Source: Sphaerochaeta pleomorpha str. Grapes
Lineage (GTDB): Bacteria > Spirochaetota > Spirochaetia > Sphaerochaetales > Sphaerochaetaceae
DNA: 64,000 bases
Direction of reading: 5' to 3'
Assembly (NCBI RefSeq): GCF_000236685.1
Contig: NC_016633.1
Location: 1,798,001 to 1,862,000 of the forward strand
How positions within the stretch are numbered: the stretch's first letter is position 1; every line of letters begins with the position of its first letter. Shown one piece after another: positions 8,184-17,791 of this stretch. The notes under the pieces were generated by a model. That model saw only the letters and a list, made by a program, of their open reading frames with translations, searched no databases and had not been told where the DNA came from. The position numbers were made by a program, and so were the translations under genes.

Positions 8184-9162
8184 GTGTTTTTTCCTTTTTC
8201 TGAAGAGTATCTAATTATCAAACGGTAAAGATAAAAGTTAGTTTTTACCAAAAGGTATTTGATGGAAATCATAACACCCTCATCTATCTTGAAGTCACGA
8301 AACTTTATATCTAGGATATAAAGAATATTAAAATACCTGCCTGAATATCCTATCAGAGTATTGCCATATAGAAAAAAAGATAAAAATTACATCTATAAAG
8401 GGTTGGCTATAGCAACGAGGGATAGCCAAGTAATCAACGGTGTAACGTAAGTATATGAGAACATGGCATTCTGGAATACAGAGAAGGGCCGGAACGAACA
8501 CAAAAGAAACTAAATCGGCAAGATGGTTGATGGATATGAATATCAAGGATCTTCTTCATTGAGAAAATATCATACCTTACAATGGAAAAACATTATTGGG
8601 GTGAGAAGCAAAAACGTCCTTACCCTTAAAATTGTTCTCGACACTAGCAACGGTAATTCTCTCCTGAAAGGGACAATTGCCAGCAGTGGGGAGAATGCTT
8701 GGTTACCGATACCATTTTATTATCCGCGTTCCTGTCTCCGGCTGCCATTTTAGAATATCTTACAGTCTCAACTAACAGTAAAGTGGGGTTCTGGGGATTC
8801 CTATCGAATTTGCGAAAATGCCTACCGGTTGCCCTCTCTTGACGAACTCGAAACTTTGCTTGACCAGCTTGATTCTTTTTCTTTAACGGAAAATTTGCCT
8901 TGGCTATACCTATCTTCCAACAAAAAGATAGGACAATAACGGTTATTCAGTAAGTAATGATGAAAAGATGCTTACTCTCAAGGAAGGGTAATCGAGGTAA
9001 GCAATATGTTTTATAGAGATTTCAATAAAGTCTTTCCAATCTCTGGAATGAAGAAGTTTGCCTACTTTATTCGAGCTAGATATTCAAGGAACCAATACCA
9101 CTTAGTTTTATAGTGGCAACCAGGGTTTTAAATGTAACGACATTACCGTGTCCATTCACTAA
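8184..9162. other. 979-bp gap in the polysaccharide cluster with gene relics
   Basis: No intact gene is visible between fcl and the glycosyltransferase, although the spacing elsewhere in the cluster is tight. On the plus strand 8523-8753 is open (KYHTLQWKNIIGVRSKNVLT), with a weak resemblance to the middle of DDE transposases, but it has no ribosome site. A second open stretch, 8793-8939, is listed separately. The region reads as debris from lost genes. Confidence 0.5.
8793..8939 (+). pseudogene. Relic of a DUF1566 (Lcl)-like domain
   Basis: The plus strand reads GDSYRICENAYRLPSLDELE, then TLLDQLDSF and on to a TAA stop. The WRLPTxxEL-like box is characteristic of DUF1566/Fibrobacter-type surface protein domains. 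No start or upstream domain remains. The call rests on a single short motif. Confidence 0.3.
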
Positions 9163-10104
9163 TCAACGGTCTTTTCTAAAATCTCTTTCAAGAAAATCCT
9201 CATAGGCCATTCTGATTCCTTCTTCCAGTTCTGTCTTGTACCGCCAACCAAGAGCGTTGAGTTTTGTCACATCCAACAGTTTTCTAGGAGTCCCATCCGG
9301 CTTTGATGTATCAAATTCAATCTTGCCTGAATAGCCTACAACTTCTTTAACCAATTCCGCCAATTCGGCAATGGCGAGTTCCTTGCCTGTTCCCAGGTTC
9401 ACTGTCTCGCTCCCGCTATAGTTCTGCATGAGGAACACACAAGCATCGGCAAGGTCGTCGACGTACAGGAATTCCCTTAAAGGCTTTCCAGTTCCCCAGA
9501 TGGTAACACTCGAGGCATTTTCCATCTTTGCCTCGTGGAATCTTTTGATGAATGCGGGAAGCACATGGGAATTTTGTGGATGGTAATTATCATTCGGACC
9601 ATAGAGGTTGGTTGGCATAGCACTGATATAATCTGTGCCATGCTGCCTGTTCAGATATTCACAATACTTGAGCCCTGAAATTTTAGCAAGCGCATACGCT
9701 TCGTTCGTCTGCTCCAAGGAACTAGTAAGCAGACAGCTTTCCTTCATAGGTTGAAGAGCCAGACGAGGATAAATACAAGAGGAGCCAAGAAACATAAGTT
9801 TTTTTACTTTGTTCTCGAAGGCACTATGGATAACGTTCATTTCCATGATCATGTTGTCGTACATGAAATCAGCAGGATACGTGCTGTTGGCCATGATACC
9901 ACCAACTTTGGCAGCTGCTAGGAAAACATAATCGGGTTTCTCTTCTTTGAAAAAATCCTCCACTTCCATTTGTCTGCGAAGATCCAGCTCTTTGCTCGTA
10001 CGGCTCACTATATTTTGGAAGCCTTTTGCTTCAAGATTCCTCACAATTGCAGATCCGACCATCCCTCTATGTCCTGCCACATAGATTTTTTCCTGTTTCT
10101 CCAT
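9163..10104 (-). CDS. fcl: GDP-L-fucose synthase
   Basis: This enzyme converts GDP-4-keto-6-deoxy-mannose to GDP-L-fucose by epimerisation and NADPH reduction. The extended SDR fold is visible: the nucleotide motif [13 protein letters not shown] at the N-terminus, [20 protein letters not shown], the catalytic [13 protein letters not shown] (Tyr-x3-Lys), and [12 protein letters not shown]. The length of 313 residues is normal. The ATG at 10104 (MEKQEKIY) has GGGAG ten bases upstream; another ATG at 10113 is too close to that site. It lies 1 nt behind gmd, the enzyme that makes its substrate. Confidence 0.93.
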   Translation of the reverse strand: MEKQEKIYVAGHRGMVGSAIVRNLEAKGFQNIVSRTSKELDLRRQMEVEDFFKEEKPDYVFLAAAKVGGIMANSTYPADFMYDNMIMEMNVIHSAFENKVKKLMFLGSSCIYPRLALQPMKESCLLTSSLEQTNEAYALAKISGLKYCEYLNRQHGTDYISAMPTNLYGPNDNYHPQNSHVLPAFIKRFHEAKMENASSVTIWGTGKPLREFLYVDDLADACVFLMQNYSGSETVNLGTGKELAIAELAELVKEVVGYSGKIEFDTSKPDGTPRKLLDVTKLNALGWRYKTELEEGIRMAYEDFLERDFRKDR

Positions 10105-10105
10105 A

Positions 10106-11185
10106 TTAGTCATACTCCCGTCGTATACGCTCTTCATGTTTGACCAAATCAATATCATGAGCGACCATAAGTGAAACCAATTTTTCAAAAGAGGTCTGCC
10201 TTGGGTTCCATCCAAGCAAATTTCTTGCTTTGGTGGGATCTCCTAGCAACTGTTCTACTTCTGTCGGTCTATAGTAGCGTGGGTCTACTTCAACAACCAC
10301 CTTTCCTGTTTTCTGGCAAATACCTTTTTCTTCTTTGCCAATACCTTCCCATCGCAACTCAAGTCCAGCTTCCTTGAAAGCAAGTGTAACAAATTCCCGA
10401 ACAGTATGCATTTCACCAGTGGCGATTACAAAATCTTCAGGTACTTCATGCTGGAGCATAAGCCACATACACTGTACATAGTCTTTTGCATATCCCCAAT
10501 CTCGCTGTGCACTAAGATTCCCTAAATACAATTTCTCCTGGGTTCCCTTCATAATTCTAGCTACCGCAAGAGTAATTTTTCGCGTTACAAAGGTTTCTCC
10601 CCTTCGCTCTGATTCATGGTTAAACAGAATGCCGTTTACTGCAAACATGCCATATGCTTCACGGTAATTACGGGTTATCCAATACCCATAGAGCTTAGCT
10701 ACTCCATAGGGACTACGTGGATAAAACGGGGTGTTTTCTGTTTGTGGGATTTCTTGAACCTTGCCAAACAATTCTGATGTTGAGGCCTGATAAATCCTTG
10801 TTGTTTTTTCATACCCAAGAAACCGAACAGCCTCAAGCAGTCGAAGTGTTCCAAGACCATCAGCATCTGCCGTGTATTCAGGTACTTCAAAGGAAACTTT
10901 TACATGAGACATTGCAGCCAGATTATAAATTTCATCAGGTTTGATTTCACGAATAAGGCGGATCAAATTTGTTGAATCAGTCATATCTCCATAATGAAGA
11001 TGGATCTTTCTCTCACTGTGCATATCTTTCAAAAGTTCTTCGATATATAGATGTTCAATCCGAGAAGTATTAAACGAAGAACTCCGACGTATTATTCCAT
11101 GAACTTCATATCCCTTTTCAATGAGGAACTCAGCCAGATATGAACCATCTTGGCCGGTGATACCAGTAATTATTGCTTTTCTCAT
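10106..11185 (-). CDS. gmd: GDP-mannose 4,6-dehydratase
   Basis: This enzyme dehydrates GDP-D-mannose to GDP-4-keto-6-deoxy-D-mannose, the first step to GDP-L-fucose. The N-terminus [20 protein letters not shown] is diagnostic, followed by [18 protein letters not shown], the Tyr-Lys pair in [20 protein letters not shown] and [17 protein letters not shown]. The start chosen at 11185 (MRKAIITG) has AAGGTGGGTGC immediately upstream; a longer reading would add 34 residues with no family match. The 359-residue length is normal. Confidence 0.95.
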   Translation of the reverse strand: MRKAIITGITGQDGSYLAEFLIEKGYEVHGIIRRSSSFNTSRIEHLYIEELLKDMHSERKIHLHYGDMTDSTNLIRLIREIKPDEIYNLAAMSHVKVSFEVPEYTADADGLGTLRLLEAVRFLGYEKTTRIYQASTSELFGKVQEIPQTENTPFYPRSPYGVAKLYGYWITRNYREAYGMFAVNGILFNHESERRGETFVTRKITLAVARIMKGTQEKLYLGNLSAQRDWGYAKDYVQCMWLMLQHEVPEDFVIATGEMHTVREFVTLAFKEAGLELRWEGIGKEEKGICQKTGKVVVEVDPRYYRPTEVEQLLGDPTKARNLLGWNPRQTSFEKLVSLMVAHDIDLVKHEERIRREYD

Positions 11186-11347
11186 GCACCCACCTTTCGT
11201 CATCATAAAATATCTACAGGAGATCAAATGCCAAACCTTTTCGCTACAAATATTTGAATATCTTAATTTGTATAAAAAAACAAACAAGCCTTACCTATAC
11301 AATTCCATGTATAGAAAAAAGGCTTCATTCTTAGCCTATTTTAACTC

Positions 11348-12586
11348 TCACCTTTTTGAAGAAACTGATTTGATAACTTCTATATATTTTGAAACACATA
11401 AATCTTTATCCAATTCCTTCATCACAAACTTTCTTCCGTTCAGCCCCATTTGACTTAAGTTGTTCCGAGAATAAAACAATTCGAGAATTGCAGAATATAA
11501 CAAATCAGGATTATCAGCTTCCACAACTACCCCACATTCATTTTCAGTAATAACTTTATCTAAAGTACTACCTAAATCAAAGGACGCTAGAACAGGGCGG
11601 GCAGCAGCCATAATACTCCAAGTCTTGCTGGGAACAGAGTTTTGAGAAATATGTGGCTTTGATATTATCAAACCAACATCTCCTAAACTAAATACATTAG
11701 CAATATCTTCATATGGTTGAAAAGGAAACCTCAAAACATTATTACAATTATCTGTTTTTATTTTCCTATCGAATTCCTCTGTATAAGAACCTTCCCCAAA
11801 AAGGATAAAACTAATTAAGGGCTCGCTATCACACATTTTTGCAACCGATAGTAGCAGGTCAAGATTCTGAGTATGCCCAATGTTACCGCAATAAGTAACA
11901 TAAAAATGTTCTCGACTAAGACCATATCTGTCAAACAGAGGATTCTGAGAACGAGTTACAGGAAAAACTTGTTTTGTATCAACCCAATTATAGATGAGTT
12001 CAATCTTTTCTTCAGGCACCCCTTTGTTTATAATATTTTTTTTAAATTCTTCCGAAATAACAATTATTTTTTCGGCCTGCTTATAAGAGTAGTTTTCAAT
12101 AGTTCTACCAATTTTCCAAACCAAAGAACCTTTCTTAGCCATCTTTGCATTTACTAATGAATCTGGAAATATATCCTGAAGATTATATATAAAAGGAACC
12201 TTCAATTTTTTTGCAATTTTAGCTGCCAAGACACCTTGTGTGGGAGGAGTACTTCCAACAAGAATAATATCAATATTTTGCTGTTGAATACATTTTCGAT
12301 ATATCTTCAAACTGGATAAAAAATATCTCCATGCCCGACATACTGGATTTCTTCCTTCTTTGAAAATTGGAACTCGAAATATCACAACTTTCCCATCAAA
12401 TTTCTGTTCATATTTTTTCTTCTTGTAAGTATTTCTAACCTTTTTTATAATCCCTCTTGTGGGAGTAGGCGTAACTATTATAGATTCAAATCCAGCTTGA
12501 ATAAAGGCTTCTTCAAGATCCCTATCTAAATGAGAACTAGAAAATTGTTCTGGCTCATAATACGCAGTCGGTCTCAAAATTTTCAT
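11348..12586 (-). CDS. Glycosyltransferase family 4, WbuB-like
   Basis: This 412-residue GT-B glycosyltransferase has an N-terminal acceptor half with FEYN-like segments and IDIILVGSTPPTQGVLAAKI and FIYNLQDIFPDSLVNA, which are typical of WbuB/WcaI-type transferases. Its C-terminal donor half has VTYCGNIGHTQNLDLLL and FGEGSYTEEFDRKI. WbuB-type enzymes transfer an N-acetylated deoxy-amino sugar such as L-FucNAc to the lipid-linked primer, but specificity here is inferred. It overlaps the ATP-grasp gene by one base, so the two are translationally coupled. Confidence 0.85.
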   Translation of the reverse strand: MKILRPTAYYEPEQFSSSHLDRDLEEAFIQAGFESIIVTPTPTRGIIKKVRNTYKKKKYEQKFDGKVVIFRVPIFKEGRNPVCRAWRYFLSSLKIYRKCIQQQNIDIILVGSTPPTQGVLAAKIAKKLKVPFIYNLQDIFPDSLVNAKMAKKGSLVWKIGRTIENYSYKQAEKIIVISEEFKKNIINKGVPEEKIELIYNWVDTKQVFPVTRSQNPLFDRYGLSREHFYVTYCGNIGHTQNLDLLLSVAKMCDSEPLISFILFGEGSYTEEFDRKIKTDNCNNVLRFPFQPYEDIANVFSLGDVGLIISKPHISQNSVPSKTWSIMAAARPVLASFDLGSTLDKVITENECGVVVEADNPDLLYSAILELFYSRNNLSQMGLNGRKFVMKELDKDLCVSKYIEVIKSVSSKR

Positions 12587-13782
12587 TAGCTGACCACTTT
12601 TAAATCAAGAAAAATTTGTTTCATTGCACACTCACAACTCAAAATAGCTTGATCAGCAGTTGCACTCTCAGATATTACAAAGCCAACCCTATCTGTACTT
12701 GATTGTATATTTTTTATTGATTCTCCTACCTTCTTTACAAAATCAATAACAAAAACACCTGGAACTCTTTTTGCTTCTTCAATTCCTGTAATGTTTTGAA
12801 TCACTCCTGAATGGGAATTAAAATATCTAATTGCAGCACCTTTATTCCATTTTACTAATATATCGGGAACTTCTCCTAAAGCAATCTTAATACAGCACTC
12901 TACCATATCAACCCCATTTGATAGAGGAACCAAATGGGTTGTTATACAATCCCCTCCAAGGCGTGCACCCAACTCAACAATCTTTGCTCCATCTCGTGTA
13001 ACAATAATTTCAGTATGAGAAGGGCCGTTCTTAATTCCAAGGGCTTTCACAGCCTTTATAGCAACATCTTTAATATCAATTTGAATTTCTTTATCTAAAT
13101 GTGTAGGTTGAGAATGCCCCATTTCAACAAAGAAAGGAGCTCCAGTTGTCATTTTATCTGTAATCTGAATGATATGGACTTCTCCGTCAAGACTTATTGT
13201 CTCAACACTCACTTCTGGCCCTTGCATATATTCTTCGACAACAATATCACCACTTCTTGAGAACTCTTTACTATGATGATAAGCTTCATCCACTGAAATT
13301 GCATTACTAGTGTCTTGTATCAAATAGACTCCACGACTCCCTGAATTATCTGCCGGTTTTACAATACAAGACTGGAAGGTAGTAATGATTTCATAATATT
13401 GATCAAGATCACTAACCCTACAATATCGTGGTATTGGGACATTATTTTCTTTAAGACATTTACGCATCTCTGCTTTATTTGTGGCTTTTAATGCGGAATC
13501 TTCTGAAATACCAATCAATCCCATTTCCTTTGCAACCGCAGCAACTGTTTTCATCGGCATGTCACTGGCAAGGGTCATAATGCCATCAATTTGGTTTCTT
13601 TTTGCGGATTCAACAACTTTTGGAATATCAATTGTACTTATAACTTCACAAACATCTGCTATTGTAAAGCCTATTGCATCTGGGTTCATATCCACTACAA
13701 CAGTTTCCAAGCCCATTTGCTTTGCCTTTTCAATTGCTGGTAATTGAAGTATACTTCCACCAAGTATCATTATTGTTTTCAT
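12586..13782 (-). CDS. ATP-grasp ligase (first of a pair)
   Basis: This 398-residue member of the ATP-grasp superfamily (carbamoyl-phosphate synthase/PurK-like) is expected to activate a carboxylate with ATP and join it to an amine. It has an N-terminal pre-ATP-grasp Rossmann domain (MILGGSILQLPAIEKAKQMG), the ATP-binding loop VKPADNSGSRGVYLI and VEEYMQGPEVSVETI, and the metal-binding end THTEII-like/KIVELGARLGGDCITTHL. The second ATP-grasp gene at 14218 shares the same plan, and an acetyltransferase lies between them. In this cluster the likely substrate is an amino sugar or a small acyl/amino-acid decoration, but that is inference. Confidence 0.8.
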   Translation of the reverse strand: MKTIMILGGSILQLPAIEKAKQMGLETVVVDMNPDAIGFTIADVCEVISTIDIPKVVESAKRNQIDGIMTLASDMPMKTVAAVAKEMGLIGISEDSALKATNKAEMRKCLKENNVPIPRYCRVSDLDQYYEIITTFQSCIVKPADNSGSRGVYLIQDTSNAISVDEAYHHSKEFSRSGDIVVEEYMQGPEVSVETISLDGEVHIIQITDKMTTGAPFFVEMGHSQPTHLDKEIQIDIKDVAIKAVKALGIKNGPSHTEIIVTRDGAKIVELGARLGGDCITTHLVPLSNGVDMVECCIKIALGEVPDILVKWNKGAAIRYFNSHSGVIQNITGIEEAKRVPGVFVIDFVKKVGESIKNIQSSTDRVGFVISESATADQAILSCECAMKQIFLDLKVVS

Positions 13783-13787
13783 TTAAC

Positions 13788-14237
13788 TCATAATCCTAGA
13801 ATCATTTCTTTGTCATAAATTCCATCAATTTGTTTTACTTTTCCACTAAATTGAAACCCAAAATTTGTATACAACTTTATCGCTCTATAATTATCAGGTG
13901 AAACATGTAGTTTAATGGTCGAAAAATGTCGGCTTCGGCATATATTAATTGCGGTTAATAACATTTCATGAGAAATACCTCGTCTCCGATAATCGGGTAG
14001 AACAAACACATTGCCAATATAAGCTTCTTTTGTCTTAAAATTGTTGCAATATAGATTTAGCATAGCTAAAACTCGATTATTTTCCACTACACCAATCACA
14101 TCACCAAGATGCAAAAATTTATTAATTCCTTTTACAAGATCATCTTCGGAGATGACTCTACCAATTTCTCTATTGTGCTGATACAACAAATCAAATGCAT
14201 TATCCAATTCATTGATTCTAATTATTTGCAAAATCAT
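13788..14237 (-). CDS. GNAT-family N-acetyltransferase
   Basis: This 149-residue protein is a complete GNAT domain: the central strand motif NRVLAMLNLYCNNFKTKEAY, the acetyl-CoA loop VLPDYRRRGISHEMLLTAI (the R/Q-x-x-G-x-G/A signature) and the C-terminal LHVSPDNYRAIKLYTNFGF. It probably acetylates an amino group on a sugar or amino-acid intermediate of the polysaccharide. It starts 20 nt inside the end of the upstream ATP-grasp gene and is separated from the next by 5 nt, so the three genes form one translational unit. Confidence 0.85.
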   Translation of the reverse strand: MILQIIRINELDNAFDLLYQHNREIGRVISEDDLVKGINKFLHLGDVIGVVENNRVLAMLNLYCNNFKTKEAYIGNVFVLPDYRRRGISHEMLLTAINICRSRHFSTIKLHVSPDNYRAIKLYTNFGFQFSGKVKQIDGIYDKEMILGL

Positions 14238-15348
14238 TATCCTCTAGACAAATTCTATGGTTTGCTTGATAAATTAAATAGCCAGAAATTGAAGAATCAG
14301 TATTCCCAAGCATTTCTGAAAGTTTATAATCAGCTACCTCACATTCGATGCACCAATTCTTCCCTTTTGCATTCCTAAAAAGAGGAACCAACCATTCTGT
14401 TTGTTTGCACAAGAAATAGATACCTGAATGAGCTATATTGGTAGGCGCAGTATAATGAAACTGTCTAAGTGCTATATCAATTGCTGCGCTATAATAGTCA
14501 AAATCTGTACTTAACCCGACCAAAGTATCAGCAATTCTGTCACCACCGGCTCTAGCACCAACTTCAATGAAATAAATAACACTATCCACAATTTTCAGCT
14601 CAAGATGTGCCATACCAGAAGTTAAGCCTAAAGCATACAATATTTCATTTGATGCAATTTCTACTCTCTTTCTTAATTCATCATTCATAATTGCTGGTTG
14701 GTGATGCCCAAGCTCAACAAAATGAGGCGGTCCTGAGGTTTCTTTTTCTGTCAACTGAATCACAAAACACTTTCCATTATCAACTAGACATTCTATAGAA
14801 TACTCTTGGCCCCCTTCAATATATTCCTCTATTAGAACATTTCCATCTGTAGAATATTTCATCGCATATTGAATTGCTCTATTTAAATCATCTTCATCTT
14901 GTGCAATGCTGATGCCCTTTTTTCCACAAGAATCAATTGCCTTCACAATAATTGGGAATTCATATTGTTTCCCATTTTCGTATAGTGCAAATTGAGGTTG
15001 TTTTACGCATAAAAGTGGCTTAACACGCTGTCTCATCACATACTTATTTTTACATCCAAACCCTTTCTTAATACTATTTCCTGGTAGTTGTAAAGAATTA
15101 GCGATTATTGCAGTCACTTCGGTAGTACTTTCAGAAGATGCAACGATTCCATCTGGGGACATTGCCTTCAATTCTTTTACTACTTCTTCAACGTCAAATA
15201 TTGAAATATCAAGAAATTCGTCGCAAAAATCTCTTCCTATTGAATTACTATATTCTCCAACACAAATAGTATATACGTTTTTTTCTCGTGCTTTTTTTAG
15301 GAAAGGTATGGAAGCAACTCCCGCCCCAATTACTGCTAATTTTGTCAT
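14218..15348 (-). CDS. ATP-grasp ligase (second of a pair)
   Basis: This 376-residue ATP-grasp protein has the same organisation as its neighbour at 12586. It starts with LAVIGAGVASIPFLKKAREK, followed by the ATP loop VKAIDSCGKKGISIAQ, LIEEYIEGGQEYSIECLVD, GHHQPAIM and the metal-site strand VIYFIEVGARAGGDRIADTL. The E-L-G-A-R-x-G-G-D box shared by both genes suggests duplication of one ancestral gene. Its acceptor is unknown. A role in adding an amide-linked substituent to the repeat unit fits the neighbourhood. Confidence 0.8.
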   Translation of the reverse strand: MTKLAVIGAGVASIPFLKKAREKNVYTICVGEYSNSIGRDFCDEFLDISIFDVEEVVKELKAMSPDGIVASSESTTEVTAIIANSLQLPGNSIKKGFGCKNKYVMRQRVKPLLCVKQPQFALYENGKQYEFPIIVKAIDSCGKKGISIAQDEDDLNRAIQYAMKYSTDGNVLIEEYIEGGQEYSIECLVDNGKCFVIQLTEKETSGPPHFVELGHHQPAIMNDELRKRVEIASNEILYALGLTSGMAHLELKIVDSVIYFIEVGARAGGDRIADTLVGLSTDFDYYSAAIDIALRQFHYTAPTNIAHSGIYFLCKQTEWLVPLFRNAKGKNWCIECEVADYKLSEMLGNTDSSISGYLIYQANHRICLEDNDFANN

Positions 15349-15370
15349 AAATCCTACCTAACATAACAAT

Positions 15371-15961
15371 CTATTTGTTTAAGTTAATATTTTCTGATTT
15401 CAACACAGAAACGGCTGTTCTAAATATTATTCTCACATCAAAAATAAAAGATATATTGTCAGCATAATAGGCATCTTTCTTAAACTTTTCTTCTTGTGAA
15501 ATTGAATTTCTAAAATAGGCTTGACTATAACCTGTAATTCCCGGTCGCACCCTAAACCTTTCGCTATCGATTCCAATATACTGATTTGTTGCATATGGTA
15601 AATTGGGACGTGGTCCTATTAAACTCATTTCCCCTCGCAGGACATTAAGTATTTGAGGAATTTCATCTATACTAGTTTTTCTTAATACTTTTCCAACCTT
15701 AGTTAATCTGAAATCTGTATCTGAATTAAAAGTTGATCCATCAAAATTTCTTATGTCTGGGGCATTTACTTTCATAGAACGAAATTTGTACATCCTAAAT
15801 TTTGTACCATTCTTCCCAAGACGGTACGCACTATAGAACACAGGACCTCTATCTTCAACCCAAATCGCAGGAGCAATAAAAATATAAAGCACTATAAAAA
15901 AAGGTAAACCAATCAGAGAAAGAATAAGATCAAACATTCTTTTTAAAAAAAATCTATACAT
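15371..15961 (-). CDS. Initiating sugar-phosphate transferase (PglC/WcaJ type)
   Basis: This 196-residue bacterial sugar transferase moves a sugar-1-phosphate from its nucleotide carrier to undecaprenyl phosphate, starting the repeat unit at the inner membrane. It has one N-terminal membrane/re-entrant helix (DLILSLIGLPFFIVLYIFIA), then the conserved YRLGKNGTKFRMYKFRSM, LRKTSIDEIPQILNVLRGEM, SLIGPRPNLP and RPGITGYSQ blocks. The short form without extra N-terminal spans is the PglC-like monotopic class. It overlaps the aminotransferase gene by 8 nt. Confidence 0.9.
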   Translation of the reverse strand: MYRFFLKRMFDLILSLIGLPFFIVLYIFIAPAIWVEDRGPVFYSAYRLGKNGTKFRMYKFRSMKVNAPDIRNFDGSTFNSDTDFRLTKVGKVLRKTSIDEIPQILNVLRGEMSLIGPRPNLPYATNQYIGIDSERFRVRPGITGYSQAYFRNSISQEEKFKKDAYYADNISFIFDVRIIFRTAVSVLKSENINLNK

Positions 15962-17159
15962 AAAATCCTTTTTTCAAGCAGTCAATTACATTGCTGATAA
16001 TAAACCTAACATCTTCATTACTTAAAGAGGTATGCAATGGCAAAGTAACTTCATTTTCGTACTGGCTATAAGCATTTGGAAAATCTTTCATATCAAAACC
16101 CAGTTTTTTATAGGCAGTATGCATAGGCAGTGGTTTGTAATGCACGTTTGTTGCTATTCCAACTTCGGCCATCTTGATAATAAAGGCATTCCTTTGCTGC
16201 TCTGAATATCCATCTAACCTTAGCAGGTACAGATGACCACTCGATTGATCAGTTTCGGTGAAATGGTTCATTACTGATACTGGTAAATCTTTGAATGCAG
16301 CCTCATACATATCAATTATTTCCCTGCGTCTTGCCAACAATTGAGGATACCGCTTCAACTGGACAATACCAATTGATGCCATGATATCGGTCATGTTGCA
16401 TTTATAGGCAGGATATACAATGTCATATTCCCAGGAACCTAGTGTAGTCTTTGCCAGTGCGTCTTTGCTTTGCCCATGCAGCGATAACAATTGCAGTTCA
16501 TGATACATGAATTCATTATCAAGGCCATCACGATCTTTCCAAGTCAACGCACCACCTTCTGCGGTGGTAAAATTCTTTACCGCATGGAAAGAAAAAGCAG
16601 TAAAGTCAGCAACAGAACCAGCAACTTGGCCATTATAGGAAGCTCCCAAGGCATGGGCAGCATCACCGATAACAATGACTCTATCAAAAGCTCCCTGTAT
16701 TTCATTGGAAGGTTTATAAAAACTCTTTTTTTCTTCAAGTATTGAGAAAAGTTGATCATAGTCACACATCACTCCACCGATATCAATGGGAATGATGGCT
16801 TTTGTATTTGTAGTAATTTTCTTTGCTACCTGATCATAATCAAGGTGGAAAGAACCTGGTGCAACATCAACAAGGACAGGAGTAGCTCCCACATGTATAA
16901 TCGCGCTACAGGAAGCAGTATACGTATAAGCACAGGTAATAACTTCATCGCCAGGACCAACTCCTAAGAGATACAAAGCCAATTCCAAGGCAGCTGTTGC
17001 AGAATTCAAACAACATACTTTGCTTGTATGACAGAATTGGGCAAGTTGCTTTTCAAGTAGTTTTGTTTTTGGACCAGTGGTAATCCACCCAGATTTTAAG
17101 GTATCAACAACTTCATCTATTTCGGCTTGGGTAATATCGGGAGGAGAAAAAGAAATCAT
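15954..17159 (-). CDS. DegT/DnrJ/EryC1/StrS-family sugar aminotransferase
   Basis: This 401-residue PLP enzyme of fold type I transfers an amino group to a nucleotide keto-sugar. Visible landmarks are the N-terminal LKSGWITTGPKTKLLEKQLA, VCCLNSATAALELAL, the cofactor Asp in IGDAAHALGASYNG, and the Schiff-base Lys in FSFHAVKNFTTAEGGAL. The C-terminus has TNVHYKPLPMHTAYKKLGF. It probably acts on the 4-keto sugar produced by the CapD/WbpM-type dehydratase at 18457, giving an amino-deoxy sugar. The ATG at 17159 follows TTGGAGATAAAATT. Confidence 0.9.
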   Translation of the reverse strand: MISFSPPDITQAEIDEVVDTLKSGWITTGPKTKLLEKQLAQFCHTSKVCCLNSATAALELALYLLGVGPGDEVITCAYTYTASCSAIIHVGATPVLVDVAPGSFHLDYDQVAKKITTNTKAIIPIDIGGVMCDYDQLFSILEEKKSFYKPSNEIQGAFDRVIVIGDAAHALGASYNGQVAGSVADFTAFSFHAVKNFTTAEGGALTWKDRDGLDNEFMYHELQLLSLHGQSKDALAKTTLGSWEYDIVYPAYKCNMTDIMASIGIVQLKRYPQLLARRREIIDMYEAAFKDLPVSVMNHFTETDQSSGHLYLLRLDGYSEQQRNAFIIKMAEVGIATNVHYKPLPMHTAYKKLGFDMKDFPNAYSQYENEVTLPLHTSLSNEDVRFIISNVIDCLKKGFYV

Positions 17160-17275
17160 AATTTTATCTCCAATACAAAAAATTTAAATTATTCGTGAAA
17201 TTCATAAATCCTCTGAAGCAATCCCTCCTCTTCCCCATCTTCTTTCTTTGAATCTTAGTTTTGGAGGTATTACTC

Positions 17276-17791
17276 GTGAATTATCAATTGGCTCTTAGGT
17301 TGTTCCTGAAGGAACAACACAAAACCGTTTCAGATCTGTCTTTGGCAACTGGCTTCTCAGAACGTTGGCTTCGCTCTGTCTGCCAGGATTGCTCCTGGGA
17401 TCCCCATCTCGATACGCTGTTCATTCTTTGCAACGCGTTCTGTATCGATGCTGTCGATTTCCTAGCCTGTGCAGAAACAGAGGCAATGAGGGGAGAGGTC
17501 ACACACACACACACACACACACACACAGTGGTACAAGGAATTAGCCCAACAGCGATAACCAGTACCCTTCGATCAATTCGCCTGGAGAAGCATCTTTCCC
17601 AGTCTCAGCTTTCTGTTCTCACGAAATTCCAAGTCAGCTCAATCAGCTTTCGGGAAAGTCCCCGGTACCAGAGCTATCCTACTTTGGATACCCTTGAAAT
17701 CTATTGCAAGGCATATGGAATCAGCATCAGTGAGTTTCTTCAATGTGCAGCTCAGTGGCAGGGGGAAGAAGAAACAGCATGCGCTATCTAA
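17276..17791 (+). CDS. Two-domain XRE-like regulator with a (CA)14 tract
   Basis: About 171 residues from the GTG at 17276, which has GGAGG eight bases upstream; a TTG at 17261 overlaps that site. The protein is two similar HTH modules in tandem: residues about 8-60 (KTVSDLSLATGFSERWLRSV ... LDTLFILCNAFCIDAVDFLA) and about 100-160 (KHLSQSQLSVLTKF ... YPTLDTLEIYCKAYGISIS). They are joined by THTHTHTHT, encoded by a dinucleotide run. A slip of one or two repeat units puts a stop at 17542 or 17556, right after the first module. It runs against the polysaccharide genes, from a divergent region shared with the aminotransferase. A role in controlling the cluster is an inference. Confidence 0.75.
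   Translation: MNYQLALRLFLKEQHKTVSDLSLATGFSERWLRSVCQDCSWDPHLDTLFILCNAFCIDAVDFLACAETEAMRGEVTHTHTHTHTVVQGISPTAITSTLRSIRLEKHLSQSQLSVLTKFQVSSISFRESPRYQSYPTLDTLEIYCKAYGISISEFLQCAAQWQGEEETACAI
17500..17527. repeat. (CA)14 microsatellite inside a regulator gene
   Basis: Fourteen uninterrupted CA units make 28 bp within the linker of the two-HTH gene. Changes that are not multiples of three units shift the frame. Both other frames close within 11 codons (stops at 17542-17544 and 17556-17558). Confidence 0.95.

Noticed and set aside
11121-11453. 110-codon plus-strand open frame between gmd and the glycosyltransferase
   Set aside because: It is AT-rich, has no family motif and overlaps both real genes in antisense.
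17500-17527. CA run as a CRISPR or tandem-repeat array
   Set aside because: It is a simple dinucleotide microsatellite with no spacers.
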